Source: Larkinella soli
GTDB lineage: Bacteria > Bacteroidota > Bacteroidia > Cytophagales > Spirosomataceae
DNA length: 64,000 bases
Direction of reading: 5' to 3'
NCBI RefSeq assembly: GCF_003703975.1
Contig: NZ_QTJY01000015.1
Coordinates: 62,001-126,000, forward strand
Part shown: positions 1 through 8,335 of the stretch, piece by piece
Numbering within the stretch: position 1 is the stretch's first letter
Layout: each line of letters opens with the position of its first letter
Position numbers and translations under genes: made by a program
The notes under the pieces: model-generated
The model's database searches: none
Told to the model about the DNA's origin: nothing
The model's input: only the letters and a program-made list of their open reading frames with translations

Positions 1-29
1 GTCGGATAGAATTTATAGCGGATCGGCAT
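1..29 (-). CDS. possible start of a gene running off the left edge
   Basis: An ATG read on the minus strand lies 15 bp beyond the manA stop codon and opens a frame beginning MPIRYKFYP, which then leaves the window. The tight spacing would suit the next gene of the same transcription unit. Only nine codons are visible, so the product cannot be named and this may not be a gene. Confidence 0.25.
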
Positions 30-44
30 GGCGAAAAAGAATCA

Positions 45-1022
45 TTAGGGAACGTATGATTCCAGCACGGTCATATCGCCGTCGGGGAGCAGCGTGACCT
101 GCCGGGCGGAAGCCGGAATCAGGGCGCACTGGCCCATTTTCAGCGGAATCCGGTAGCCGCCCTCGGCTTCGATGGTCAGCGAACCCCCCACACACACCAG
201 AATCACGAACGAATCCAGATGCGTGTAGTCGTGCATCACCTCCTGATCGAAATTCAGGACGTTGGTGACGAAATATTCACTCGTGACGACGTTGACGCTC
301 TGGTTCCGTTTCGGTTCATACTGCGTCTTGTAATGGTCGTAGTGCGTATAGTCGATGGCGTCGACGGCCAGATCGGTGTGCAGCTCGCGCTTCCGGCCCT
401 TGTCGTCGACCCGGTCGAAGTCGTAGATGCGGTACGTAATGTCGGAGGTCTGCTGGATTTCGGCCAGCAGGATGCCTTTTCCGATGTAGTGCACGCGCCC
501 GGCGGGCAGAAAGAATACGTCGCCGGCCCGGACGTCCTCGATATTCAGAATGTCGTTCAGGGTGTTGTTCTCAACGGCTTTGACGTATTCGTCCTTCGTC
601 ACGGAGCGGTTGAAGCCCGAGTTGAGTGTGGCGGTTTCGTCAGCTTCGAGGATGTACCACATCTCGGTTTTGCCGAAGCTGTTGTGCCGCTCCTTCGCCA
701 GCCGGTCGTTGGGATGCACCTGAATAGACAGGTCGTCGTTGGCGTCGATGAACTTGACCAGCAGCGGAAACTCGTTGCCGTAGCGTTCATAAACGTGTTT
801 CCCGACCAGTTCCTCGCCGTATTTTTCGAGCAGTTCCTGTAGGCTCTGGCCCTTCAGCGCCCCCTCCTTCACGACGGAGACGTTGCCCTGGACGCCGGAG
901 ATTTCCCAGGTTTCCCCACAGTTGGGCAGGGGTGAAAAATCTTTGCCCAGAACGGTCCGGATTTTCTGGCCTCCCCAGATTTTGTCTTTGAAAATGGTTT
1001 CGAAAGTGAGCGGATAGAGCAT
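45..1022 (-). CDS. manA: mannose-6-phosphate isomerase, class I
   Basis: Cytosolic zinc enzyme interconverting mannose 6-phosphate and fructose 6-phosphate, supplying mannose for GDP-sugar synthesis or taking it into glycolysis. The 325-residue product shows the class I cupin signatures IQVHPND and GKTEMWYI, which hold metal ligands, and the active-site stretch around PAGRVHYIGKG followed by EIQQTSDITYRIYDFDR. Its length fits the short bacterial form rather than the roughly 390-residue E. coli type. The frame stays open to a TTG at 1043, but I chose the ATG at 1022 because the recognisable fold begins there (MLYPLTFETIF). It starts 21 bp after the stop of the M20 gene and is probably cotranscribed with it. 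Confidence 0.9.
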   Translation of the reverse strand: MLYPLTFETIFKDKIWGGQKIRTVLGKDFSPLPNCGETWEISGVQGNVSVVKEGALKGQSLQELLEKYGEELVGKHVYERYGNEFPLLVKFIDANDDLSIQVHPNDRLAKERHNSFGKTEMWYILEADETATLNSGFNRSVTKDEYVKAVENNTLNDILNIEDVRAGDVFFLPAGRVHYIGKGILLAEIQQTSDITYRIYDFDRVDDKGRKRELHTDLAVDAIDYTHYDHYKTQYEPKRNQSVNVVTSEYFVTNVLNFDQEVMHDYTHLDSFVILVCVGGSLTIEAEGGYRIPLKMGQCALIPASARQVTLLPDGDMTVLESYVP

Positions 1023-1043
1023 AGTCGTTGAGGTCGTTCCCAA

Positions 1044-2126
1044 TTATAAAATTTGTTCGAGCATTCGGATATACAACTCGACCCCCTGTTCGATTTCCCG
1101 CAGGTAAATAAATTCGTCGGCGGTATGCGAGCGTTCGGAGTGGCCGGGGCCGCATTTGAGCGAGGGGCAGTTGAGCAGGGCCTGGTCGGAGGTGGTCGGC
1201 GAGCCGTAGGTCTCCCGGCCCAGGGCGATGCCGGCCTGCACGATCGGGTGGTCGATCGGGATGCTCGACGGCTTCAGCCGGATCGAGCGCGGCTGCACCT
1301 CGGAGCGGATGTTCTTCCGGATCGTGTCGATGACTTCCTCCAGGGTATACTGCTCCGTCACGCGTACATCCAGCGTAAAGGCGCAGGCATCGGGCACGAC
1401 GTTATGCTGTGAACCGGCATTGATGATCGTCACCGACACCTTGACCGGGCCGAGCGTCGGCGAAACCTTCGGGAAGGGGTTGTTTGTCAGCCATTCGATG
1501 TCTTTGATGGCCCGATAAATGGCGTTGTCGCCCTCGTTGCGGGCCGCGTGGCCGGACTTGCCGCGGGCGGTGCAGTCCAGCACGAGCAGGCCCTTTTCGG
1601 CCACCGCCAGCTGCATCTGCGTCGGCTCGCCCACGATGGCGAAGCTGATCGGCGGCAGGTCGGGCAGGATCATCTCCAGCCCTTCCCGGCCCGAAATCTC
1701 TTCTTCGGCCGTGGCCGCCAGCAGGAGGTTGTAGGCCAGGTCTTTCTTGCTGTAAAAGTGGCAGAAGGCGGCCATGAGCGACACCAGGGAGCCGCCCGCG
1801 TCGTTGCTGCCCAGCCCGAACAGCTTTCCTTCGCGTTCGACGGGTTTGAAGGGGTCGAGCGTCCAGGACGAATTCGGTTTGACGGTATCGTGGTGCGAAT
1901 TGAGCAGAACGGTCGGTTTGGCCGGGTCGAAATGCCGGTTCTGCGTCCAGATATTGTTTTTGACGCGCCGGTAGGGAATGGCCCGGTGCTGAAAGAATTC
2001 CTCGATCAGCAGCGCCGTCCGGTCTTCTTCCCGACTGAACGAGGGCGTGGCGATCAGTCGCTTCAGGAGTTCAATGGCTGATTCGGTCTGTGTCTCCAAC
2101 GAGTAGGCCGTTAGTTGTGAAATCAT
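1044..2126 (-). CDS. M20 family metallo-deacylase (ArgE/DapE-like)
   Basis: A 360-residue M20 metallohydrolase. Dinuclear-metal motifs are visible in order: HHDTVKP (first His and Asp), GSNDAGGS (bridging Asp), AEEEISG (catalytic Glu pair) and GEPT. The lid region follows from about residue 180 with SGHAAR. In the Bacteroidota, proteins of this type usually act on N-acylated ornithine or citrulline in arginine synthesis (ArgE-like), but succinyl-diaminopimelate desuccinylase or a general amidohydrolase cannot be excluded because no other arg or dap gene is nearby. It lies 21 bp upstream of manA, with no obvious functional link. Start is the ATG at 2126. Confidence 0.75.
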   Translation of the reverse strand: MISQLTAYSLETQTESAIELLKRLIATPSFSREEDRTALLIEEFFQHRAIPYRRVKNNIWTQNRHFDPAKPTVLLNSHHDTVKPNSSWTLDPFKPVEREGKLFGLGSNDAGGSLVSLMAAFCHFYSKKDLAYNLLLAATAEEEISGREGLEMILPDLPPISFAIVGEPTQMQLAVAEKGLLVLDCTARGKSGHAARNEGDNAIYRAIKDIEWLTNNPFPKVSPTLGPVKVSVTIINAGSQHNVVPDACAFTLDVRVTEQYTLEEVIDTIRKNIRSEVQPRSIRLKPSSIPIDHPIVQAGIALGRETYGSPTTSDQALLNCPSLKCGPGHSERSHTADEFIYLREIEQGVELYIRMLEQIL

Positions 2127-2173
2127 TTCAGATTCAAAGCTACAAGTTACATTTCGGGATAGGAACGGTGGGC

Positions 2174-3061
2174 TTATCCCTCTTCATAAAATTTAATCTT
2201 CAGGTCCCGCAGAAACTTTTTGATGATGTCTACGTGGACACACTGCCCGACGTTCAGGAACGGGTAATTCGAGACGCGGGTTTTGCGGCCGTGGACGATG
2301 ACCTCCCGGTCTTCGATGTCGAAGCCGAGGTGCAGATGCCGGGTGACGCTCTGCATACCGTAAATAACGCCTTTGGTGTCGAACAGCGGGCCGCCACTCT
2401 GTCCGCGCAGACCGGGTGTACTCATTTCGATGCCGACCACCTCGCCGTTTTCGGCCCGCAGCCGCGTCACGATGCCGTCGATGGGGAAGCGGGGCGTCAG
2501 GCTCTTGCCTTCGGACGTCCATTCGATGTCGTCGGTATCGGGGTTGTACCGGAAGTTGTTGAACTCCGGGAACGGGTAACCCAGACGGCAGAGCGTCCGG
2601 CCCGGTTTGATCCGGCTGCTGTCGCGCAGAAACTGGGCGCAGGAAGTATACTGAATCTGGTTGTACCCGACGAACTGAATCACCGCCAGATCCTGGGTCG
2701 GGTGAAAATGATACCGAACGTCCTGATACTGATCCACGCAGCTAAAGAACAGGTTTCGCATCCGGATCACGGTTTCCGGCTTCATGCCGAACTTGTTCTC
2801 CAGCTCCTCCGCCCTCCTCTGGCCGTTCCGGTCGCGCGGCAGCGCCCGTTGTTCACCCTTGAACTGAAGGTAATGCCGGTGAATGGTATTGGCTTTCTGC
2901 AACTGGTCCGCGACGTGCGCGCAGGTAATGGCGCAGGCCTGTTCGTTGACGAAGAACATCGTGGAACAGGCGGGAATGATTTCACTGCTTCCGTAGAACC
3001 GTACTATCGACAGAATCGGACGCACATACGGGTCGACCCGCTCTATGGCTTCAACATACAT
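2174..3061 (-). CDS. trypsin-like serine protease domain protein
   Basis: A 295-residue protein with a chymotrypsin-fold triad: His in ITCAHV (about residue 47), Asp in HPTQDLAVIQF and Ser in GQSGGPLF near residue 235. No signal peptide or PDZ domain is visible, so unlike DegP/HtrA it appears cytosolic and monodomain; it resembles stand-alone trypsin-like domain proteins. The frame extends upstream to 3148, but that part is encoded by the palindromic repeat at 3077-3185, so I place the start at the ATG at 3061 (MYVEAIERV). Substrate unknown. The repeat occupies the region where its promoter would be expected. Confidence 0.7.
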   Translation of the reverse strand: MYVEAIERVDPYVRPILSIVRFYGSSEIIPACSTMFFVNEQACAITCAHVADQLQKANTIHRHYLQFKGEQRALPRDRNGQRRAEELENKFGMKPETVIRMRNLFFSCVDQYQDVRYHFHPTQDLAVIQFVGYNQIQYTSCAQFLRDSSRIKPGRTLCRLGYPFPEFNNFRYNPDTDDIEWTSEGKSLTPRFPIDGIVTRLRAENGEVVGIEMSTPGLRGQSGGPLFDTKGVIYGMQSVTRHLHLGFDIEDREVIVHGRKTRVSNYPFLNVGQCVHVDIIKKFLRDLKIKFYEEG

Positions 3062-3076
3062 AAGTACGGCAAAGGT

Positions 3077-3185
3077 AATTGTTGAATGATGGAATTGTTG
3101 AATGATTGAATGCGCGCAGCAAATTTTAGCCTTGCGAAGCCCATTCAATCACTCAACCATTCAATCATTCAGCAATTCAATAATT
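3077..3185. repeat. dispersed palindromic element, copy 1
   Basis: About 109 bp made of two inverted arms (3077-3112 and 3142-3185) built from degenerate 8-bp units of the form attgaatg / cattcaat, around a 29-nt centre. A second copy lies at 23329-23431. The centres of the two copies resemble each other when one is reverse-complemented, so the whole element is repeated, not just the simple units. It contains no gene. It fills the space between the serine protease start and the end of the DUF937 gene. Confidence 0.75.
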
Positions 3186-3191
3186 ATGCCG

Positions 3192-3977
3192 TCATCGGCG
3201 CTCCGTGGCCGTCGTATCGTTGAATCCTTCGGTGCCGGACTGAGGTTCACGGCATTTCTGAACGAGCATGATGATAATCAGGAGGCCGAGGGCGGCCAGC
3301 ACCCAACGCTGCCAGTTGTTTTCCCGCCGTCGGTCGACCTCCGGGCTTTTCGGAATGTCGAGGTTGCCGGGGACGTTGACGGAGTTGTAAATGGCCTGCG
3401 GCCCGTCCGGTCCTCCTTCGGGTGTGTGGAGCCTGTCGAAGTCGAGCATGGCACCCAGGCCCTCCAGCCCCGCCGGCAGGCTCGTCCGGATCGTGTCGGC
3501 CTGCCCGGCCAGCAGCGTCCGCAGGTTATCGGCCGACAGCCCCTTTTCGGCGTATTGCTGCCCCAGCACGTTCATCATGACCGAACCGGCCAGGCCCATC
3601 AGCGACAGGGCGGTCGGCTCCTGAACCCCGCTGTAGGCCGCAATGGCTCCCGCGACTTCGTCCGCATCGTCGCCGAACACCTCGTCGAGCAGGCTGCTGC
3701 CCGAGGCCACGGCCGCCTGGGTGTTGATCCGGGAGTCGGTTACCTGACTGACGTCCAGGGGCGTATTGGCGTAATTACCGTCTTTCAGGACGTCGATGAC
3801 GTCGGAGGCACCGCGGGCGTCATGCACCCGGCGGGCCAGCCCCCCCAGGACGGCCGGTACCGCGCCCGCAACGGCTTTTCGAACGGAAGCCGGATTTTCA
3901 CCCAGTCTGGTGCTCAGTTGGTCGATTACTGAAGGGGTAAACTGGTCCTGCAAAAAAGATAACAGATTGACCGCCAT
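3192..3977 (-). CDS. DUF937 domain protein with C-terminal membrane anchor
   Basis: A 261-residue protein. Residues 1-170 resemble the DUF937 family (YidB-like): an alanine/glycine-rich helical domain starting MAVNLLSFLQDQF, with segments such as AVPAVLGGLARRV and LMGLAGSVMMNVLGQQ. A single hydrophobic segment near residues 225-240 (WVLAALGLLIIIMLVQ) suggests anchoring in the inner membrane close to the C-terminus. The family has no established biochemical function. The frame opens at 4010; I use the ATG at 3977 because it begins the conserved domain. Confidence 0.65.
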   Translation of the reverse strand: MAVNLLSFLQDQFTPSVIDQLSTRLGENPASVRKAVAGAVPAVLGGLARRVHDARGASDVIDVLKDGNYANTPLDVSQVTDSRINTQAAVASGSSLLDEVFGDDADEVAGAIAAYSGVQEPTALSLMGLAGSVMMNVLGQQYAEKGLSADNLRTLLAGQADTIRTSLPAGLEGLGAMLDFDRLHTPEGGPDGPQAIYNSVNVPGNLDIPKSPEVDRRRENNWQRWVLAALGLLIIIMLVQKCREPQSGTEGFNDTTATERR

Positions 3978-4069
3978 GGTTGAGAGTACGTTGCTTGATA
4001 CGACTATCAACCCGCCCGCCGGGCCTTTGTTCGGTCATCTTACCCAATGACCCCGCCCGACGGTTCCGT

Positions 4070-4969
4070 TTATTTGTTCTTCTCGACGGCATGACCGCCG
4101 AATTCGTTGCGCAGGGCGGCCACCACTTTTCCGGCGAAGGTGTCCTCCTGCAGCGAGCGGTAGCGCATCAGCACCGACAGCGCGATGACCGGGGTCGGAA
4201 TGCCGAGATTGAGGGCGGTTTCGAGCGTCCATTTGCCTTCGCCCGAGGAGAACATGGTGCCGCGCAGTTCGTCGAGGTGCGGGTCTTTCCGGAAGGCGTT
4301 CTCGATCAGTTCCATCAGCCAGCTCCGGACCACCGAGCCGTGGTTCCAGAGGTTGGCGACGGCCTGGAGGTCGAGGTCGAAGCCGCTCTTTTCCAGTACC
4401 TCGAAGCCCTCCGCGATGGCCTGCATCATGCCGTATTCGATCCCGTTATGCACCATTTTGGTAAAGTGACCGCTGCCGGCCCGGCCCGTGTGCAGATAGC
4501 CTTCTTCCACGGAAATTTGGGTGAAGACCGGGGCCAGCTTCTCAATGGCTTCCGGGTCGCCCCCGACCATCGTGCAGGCCCCGTTCAGCGCGCCCGAGAT
4601 GCCCCCGCTGGTCCCGCAGTCGACAAAATGGACGCCGTGTTCCTTCAGCGTGTCATAGCGCCGGATCGAGTCCTGGTAGTGCGAGTTGCCGCCGTCGATG
4701 ACGATGTCGCCGGCCCGAAGCAGCGGCAGGATTTCGGCGATGACGTCGTCGACCAGCTTTCCGGCCGGAATCATCAGCCAGATCACCCGGTTTTCGGGCA
4801 GGGCCTGAAAGAGTTCGGGGAGCGAACCGGCGGGAGTGGCTCCCTGCTCCGCCAGCAGGCTGACCAGCGACTGGTTGACGTCGTAGCCGACGACCTGATG
4901 ACCGTGGCGCAGCAGGTTGACGACGAGATTGAACCCCATTTTGCCGAGGCCGATAAATCCGATGTGCAT
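4070..4969 (-). CDS. gnd: 6-phosphogluconate dehydrogenase, decarboxylating (short form)
   Basis: Cytosolic oxidative decarboxylase converting 6-phosphogluconate to ribulose 5-phosphate. The Rossmann motif IGFIGLGKMG is at the N-terminus and the substrate loop is CGTSGGISGA (residues about 118-127). The catalytic Lys lies in HFTKMVHNGIEYGMMQ (about residue 168). At 299 residues it belongs to the short YqeC/GndA type rather than the 470-residue E. coli form. An FGGY gluconokinase lies about 3.4 kb away on the same strand (8336-9814), so together they could route gluconate into the pentose phosphate pathway, although they are not adjacent. Cofactor preference cannot be read with confidence. Confidence 0.9.
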   Translation of the reverse strand: MHIGFIGLGKMGFNLVVNLLRHGHQVVGYDVNQSLVSLLAEQGATPAGSLPELFQALPENRVIWLMIPAGKLVDDVIAEILPLLRAGDIVIDGGNSHYQDSIRRYDTLKEHGVHFVDCGTSGGISGALNGACTMVGGDPEAIEKLAPVFTQISVEEGYLHTGRAGSGHFTKMVHNGIEYGMMQAIAEGFEVLEKSGFDLDLQAVANLWNHGSVVRSWLMELIENAFRKDPHLDELRGTMFSSGEGKWTLETALNLGIPTPVIALSVLMRYRSLQEDTFAGKVVAALRNEFGGHAVEKNK

Positions 4970-5110
4970 GATTTGTAGTGAGGAGTCACAAAGTTATGTT
5001 CGGCAAAAGTAAGGGAAATGGAGGTTCGATGTTTCCCGCTTTCTAAAAACAGAAAGCCTGGTCATCCTGCCGGGCCGACGCCATCCGTTCACGGGCGGCT
5101 ACTCATTGGG

Positions 5111-5196
5111 TAATTCGGAGAAGGAATCAAATGCCTTCCGGCCGGAAACCCGAGCAGGGAAAGTGCCTGAAGGCACTTAACTCCTTCCCCGAATCA
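5111..5196. repeat. imperfect intergenic palindrome
   Basis: Arms at 5111-5136 and 5171-5196 are inverted copies with about five mismatches in 26 bp. A perfect small palindrome (AAGTGCCT-GA-AGGCACTT, 5161-5178) overlaps the right arm. It lies just past the stop of the minus-strand hydrolase and could act as its terminator, but there is no T-run on that strand. The rest of the 231-bp gap shows nothing else. Confidence 0.5.
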
Positions 5197-5200
5197 CTGG

Positions 5201-6370
5201 TCAGTGGGAGAGAGGAGTGGAAAAGTGATCGGCCAGCCAGGTGACGAGAAGCCGCAGGGCCGGGGCCGAGAAGGTTTCGGGCAGGTCTTTTCCTTCTTCC
5301 ATGAAACCGGTCGGCGTGGCCTGGAACATATGGTTCAGCCCGGGCAGCAACTCGACCTGATAGTCGCGGTTCGTTCCGGCCCGGAGTGACTCCTTCAGCC
5401 GGCGGACCGCCGTTTCGGCCGGTATCAGAATGTCTTTTTCCCCGTTCATCGCCAGCACCGGACAGGTTACGGTTGTTAGCTGGTCGGGGTGAGGCTGAAG
5501 CGCATCCTGATGAAAGAGTTCATTCGATAGGTCCTGTACGCGAACCTGCATTTCTTCCTTCCAGCCCGGCTGCTCGGCGGCCGGTACCTGAGCCAGTTCC
5601 CGGGCCGCCAGCCGGGTCAGAGCTTCTTTCCGTTTTACGGCGTCGCCTTCCTCCCTGACAATGCCGAGGGCTTCCCCGATAAACCGCCGGGCTGCCTGCG
5701 TGGCCGTTTCCGAAAACCCTTTCAGTTTGAGCTTCACCAGCAGTTGACCGGCCACGATCTCGCCCTTGCTCATGGTCGGGGCCGCTGCGGCCAGCAGCAC
5801 GAGGAACGCAATCTCACGGGGGGGCCGGTTCGCCAGATTCAGGGCCGTACCGGTGCCCTGGCTGTGGCCCAGCAACCCGATCCGGCCGGGGTCGACCTCG
5901 GCCCGCGACCGCAGGAACTGGACCCCGGCCTGCGCATCGGCATCGAAATCGGCGTCGGTGAGTTCACGAAGCGGTTTGGAACCCGGCGTCGACTGGCCGG
6001 CGCCCCGGTCGTCGAACCGCAGCACCGCAAAACCGTGGCGGGTCAGCTGGTCGGCCAGGACCAGAAACATTTTGTGGCCGTAGAAAGGCATGTCGCGTTC
6101 GCTCTGGCCGGAGCCGGAAATCAGCAATACCGCCGGAAACGGGCCTTTCCCCTCCGGCAGCGTCAGGGTTCCGGCCAGCTGCACCGATGCGTCTGTCGGG
6201 TTAGGATACCGGACGTCGAGGCTGCGGTAGGGCAGAGGTTGGCTGGGGAGTTGGGTGTAGACCGATGGCTGGCCAAAAACCGGTATGCAGGCGAGCAGAA
6301 TGAAGCCGGTGAAGCCGGACAGGAGGACGCGCCGGAAAAACCGCACCGACGTCGGGTGAAAAGTCGTCAT
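5201..6370 (-). CDS. secreted alpha/beta hydrolase (acyl-esterase/peptidase S9-like fold)
   Basis: A 389-residue protein with an N-terminal signal peptide (hydrophobic stretch FTGFILLACIPVFGQ). The hydrolase core has the oxyanion region LISGSGQSERD, FDDRGAGQS, the nucleophile elbow GHSQGTG (about residue 168), an acid in GEKDILIP and a His in GLNHMF near residue 360. This order fits dienelactone-hydrolase/BAAT-like esterases of the Bacteroidota. Substrate is unknown. The frame opens nine bases upstream with GTG, but the ATG at 6370 is the likelier start. Expected location is the periplasm. Confidence 0.75.
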   Translation of the reverse strand: MTTFHPTSVRFFRRVLLSGFTGFILLACIPVFGQPSVYTQLPSQPLPYRSLDVRYPNPTDASVQLAGTLTLPEGKGPFPAVLLISGSGQSERDMPFYGHKMFLVLADQLTRHGFAVLRFDDRGAGQSTPGSKPLRELTDADFDADAQAGVQFLRSRAEVDPGRIGLLGHSQGTGTALNLANRPPREIAFLVLLAAAAPTMSKGEIVAGQLLVKLKLKGFSETATQAARRFIGEALGIVREEGDAVKRKEALTRLAARELAQVPAAEQPGWKEEMQVRVQDLSNELFHQDALQPHPDQLTTVTCPVLAMNGEKDILIPAETAVRRLKESLRAGTNRDYQVELLPGLNHMFQATPTGFMEEGKDLPETFSAPALRLLVTWLADHFSTPLSH

Positions 6371-6574
6371 AAGGGTCACAGAAGGTTAGGTGTTGGTTGA
6401 AATTCGGGCGGATATACACAATCGCCCTGGCAAATTTGGCGACTCCGGCCATGCGGCACAATCGCATGAAGATGCGAATTGCAGGAGGGAGATTCCCTAA
6501 ATAACCGCCGTCCGGCCCCAACAATGCCGGAAGAAAATCGGTTGTATCGGAGTTGAATCAAACTTCTGTGAACG

Positions 6575-6841
6575 ATGGATGAGGAAGAAAAAAAAATAAT
6601 CGATGCCAAACAGGCCATCAGCCCCGCCGGTCTGGGCGACCGTTCGATGAAAGGACTTACCGGTCAGGGGGGCGAACTTCCCGATGAAGACATTCAGGAT
6701 GTTCCACCCACCGAACTCGAAGATAAATACCTAGATGGTGAGGGGGACGACGTGGCTTCTAATGTTCGCCAGACGCATCAGAACCGCAATCGGGACGGGA
6801 AACCGCAACTGGATAAACCTTCCTACGGGGGAGGTCACTGA
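6575..6841 (+). CDS. small acidic hydrophilic protein, unknown function
   Basis: An 88-residue, highly charged protein with no hydrophobic segment, rich in Asp, Glu, Gly and Lys and beginning MDEEEKKIID. It ends SYGGGH and is probably largely disordered. Support for being real: a clean ATG, no competing gene on either strand, and a strong terminator starting three bases after the stop. I do not recognise a family. Its composition recalls the acidic protein at 21932-22456, though the two sequences are not clearly related. Confidence 0.6.
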   Translation: MDEEEKKIIDAKQAISPAGLGDRSMKGLTGQGGELPDEDIQDVPPTELEDKYLDGEGDDVASNVRQTHQNRNRDGKPQLDKPSYGGGH

Positions 6842-6843
6842 CG

Positions 6844-6871
6844 AAAAAGGGACGCTTCGGCGTCCCTTTTT
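6844..6871. terminator. bidirectional rho-independent terminator
   Basis: Stem GGGACGC with a TTCG loop and GCGTCCC, flanked by A5 and T5, between the convergent small acidic protein gene and rtcB. It can serve both strands. Confidence 0.9.
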
Positions 6872-6874
6872 ATT

Positions 6875-8275
6875 TTACTCATCCATCCGGACGATTTTAG
6901 GCTGAAACGTGCCGAGGACGTCCACGAGGTCTTTCTGGAAACTCATAACCTGATGGATGTCTTTGTACACCATCGGGGCCTCGTCCAGCCCTCCGCCCAT
7001 GAGGGTAATGCCGTTCTCCTTCAGCATCTCGGTTACATGCGTCCAGAGCAGGCTGTTTTTGGCGGCCGCCCGCGACATCCGGCGTCCGGCCCCGTGGGAG
7101 GCCGAATCGAGGGAGGTGGGTTCGCCCCGCCCGCGGACGATGAAACCCGGCTGCGACATCGATCCCGGAATGATGCCCAAAACGCCCTTCCCGGCCGGCG
7201 TGGCGCCTTTGCGGTGAACGATCAGTTCCCGCCCTTCATGGGTTTCCTTCCAGGCGAAATTATGGTGGTTTTCGACCATCGCCGTCGGCTTTTCGCCCAG
7301 CGCCCGGGCAATCTTGTGGTGAATCTGGTGGTGACAGGCCGAGGCATAATCGCCCGCCAGGTTCATGCAGGCCCAGTATTCCTGCCCCGCTTCCGTATCG
7401 AGCGACAGCCAAGCCAGGTGTTTGGCCTCGCGCGGCAGGGGCGTGGCGTCCATCGCCACCTTCGTGAAGTGGTTGGCGATGGCGGCCCCCAGCCCCCGCG
7501 AACCGGAGTGCGACAGCAGGGCCAGGTATTTTCCCGGCGGAAGGTCGAGGTCTCTGCTTTGCTCCGTGATTTCGACGATACCGAATTCCACGAAATGATT
7601 TCCTGACCCTGAGGTGCCGATTTGCCGGACGGCTTTGTCGTGCAGACCCCGCAGCAGCGGTATTTCTTTGAACTCCCTCCGGGCGAGGACCTCGTCGTCC
7701 ATCGGTTTGCTGAACTCGCGTCCGGCTCCGAACAGGGTGTCGCGTTGCAGGATGTTCTTCAGCTTTTTGTTCTCGCCGTAGATCAGGTGTTCGGGCAGTT
7801 CGAAGACGCTCAGGCACATGCGGCAGCCGATGTCCACCCCAACGCCGAAGGGAATAACCGCGTTGTCGGTAGCGAGCACCCCGCCGATGGGCAGGCCGTA
7901 GCCCTGATGGGCGTCGGGCATGAGCGCCCCGGCCGCCGTGACGGGCAGCCGCATGGCGATTTCCATCTGGTTGACGGCCCCGGCCTCGATGTGATCGGCC
8001 CCGAACACCGTGTACTCACGCCGTTCGGTCGCCAGCGGAATCTCATCCGGGGTCCGGGTTTTGGGCTTTTCCACCAGCAGGGCCGCAATGGGGCCGAGGG
8101 TGTCGTTTTTGAGGTAGTCGTTCGGGTCTTTCAGCACCTTCTCCAGCAGGTCCAGCGCTTCCCGCTGTTTGGTGTGCTTGAAGTTGCTGTTCATCACGCG
8201 CATCGCGACGGAGATCACTCTGCCTTCCGGATAGCCGATTTTCCGGAGGTCCTTGCCGGTTAGTTTCAGTCTCAT
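6875..8275 (-). CDS. rtcB: RtcB family RNA-splicing ligase
   Basis: GTP- and Mn2+-dependent ligase joining 2',3'-cyclic phosphate and 5'-OH RNA ends, used in RNA repair. Visible family motifs: MPDAHQGYGLPIGG, GVGVDIGCRM (metal-binding Cys), GTSGSGNHFVE (metal-binding His), LLSHSGSRGLG, and SHGAGRRMSR, which contains the His that becomes guanylylated. At 466 residues it is slightly longer than the usual 400-480 range midpoint. No rtcA, rtcR, archease or tRNA gene is next to it, so its target here is unknown. The ATG at 8275 is preferred over the TTG two codons upstream. Confidence 0.9.
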   Translation of the reverse strand: MRLKLTGKDLRKIGYPEGRVISVAMRVMNSNFKHTKQREALDLLEKVLKDPNDYLKNDTLGPIAALLVEKPKTRTPDEIPLATERREYTVFGADHIEAGAVNQMEIAMRLPVTAAGALMPDAHQGYGLPIGGVLATDNAVIPFGVGVDIGCRMCLSVFELPEHLIYGENKKLKNILQRDTLFGAGREFSKPMDDEVLARREFKEIPLLRGLHDKAVRQIGTSGSGNHFVEFGIVEITEQSRDLDLPPGKYLALLSHSGSRGLGAAIANHFTKVAMDATPLPREAKHLAWLSLDTEAGQEYWACMNLAGDYASACHHQIHHKIARALGEKPTAMVENHHNFAWKETHEGRELIVHRKGATPAGKGVLGIIPGSMSQPGFIVRGRGEPTSLDSASHGAGRRMSRAAAKNSLLWTHVTEMLKENGITLMGGGLDEAPMVYKDIHQVMSFQKDLVDVLGTFQPKIVRMDE

Positions 8276-8335
8276 GGTCAATCGAAAAAACTAACGTATA
8301 AACCCGACAGGGAGAAGACTGTTGGCGGCCGGTGA

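Noticed and set aside
3102-3932. 276-codon plus-strand frame opposite the DUF937 gene, and a similar frame near 22594-23406
   Set aside because: Their similar N-termini come from the shared palindromic repeat, not from homologous genes.
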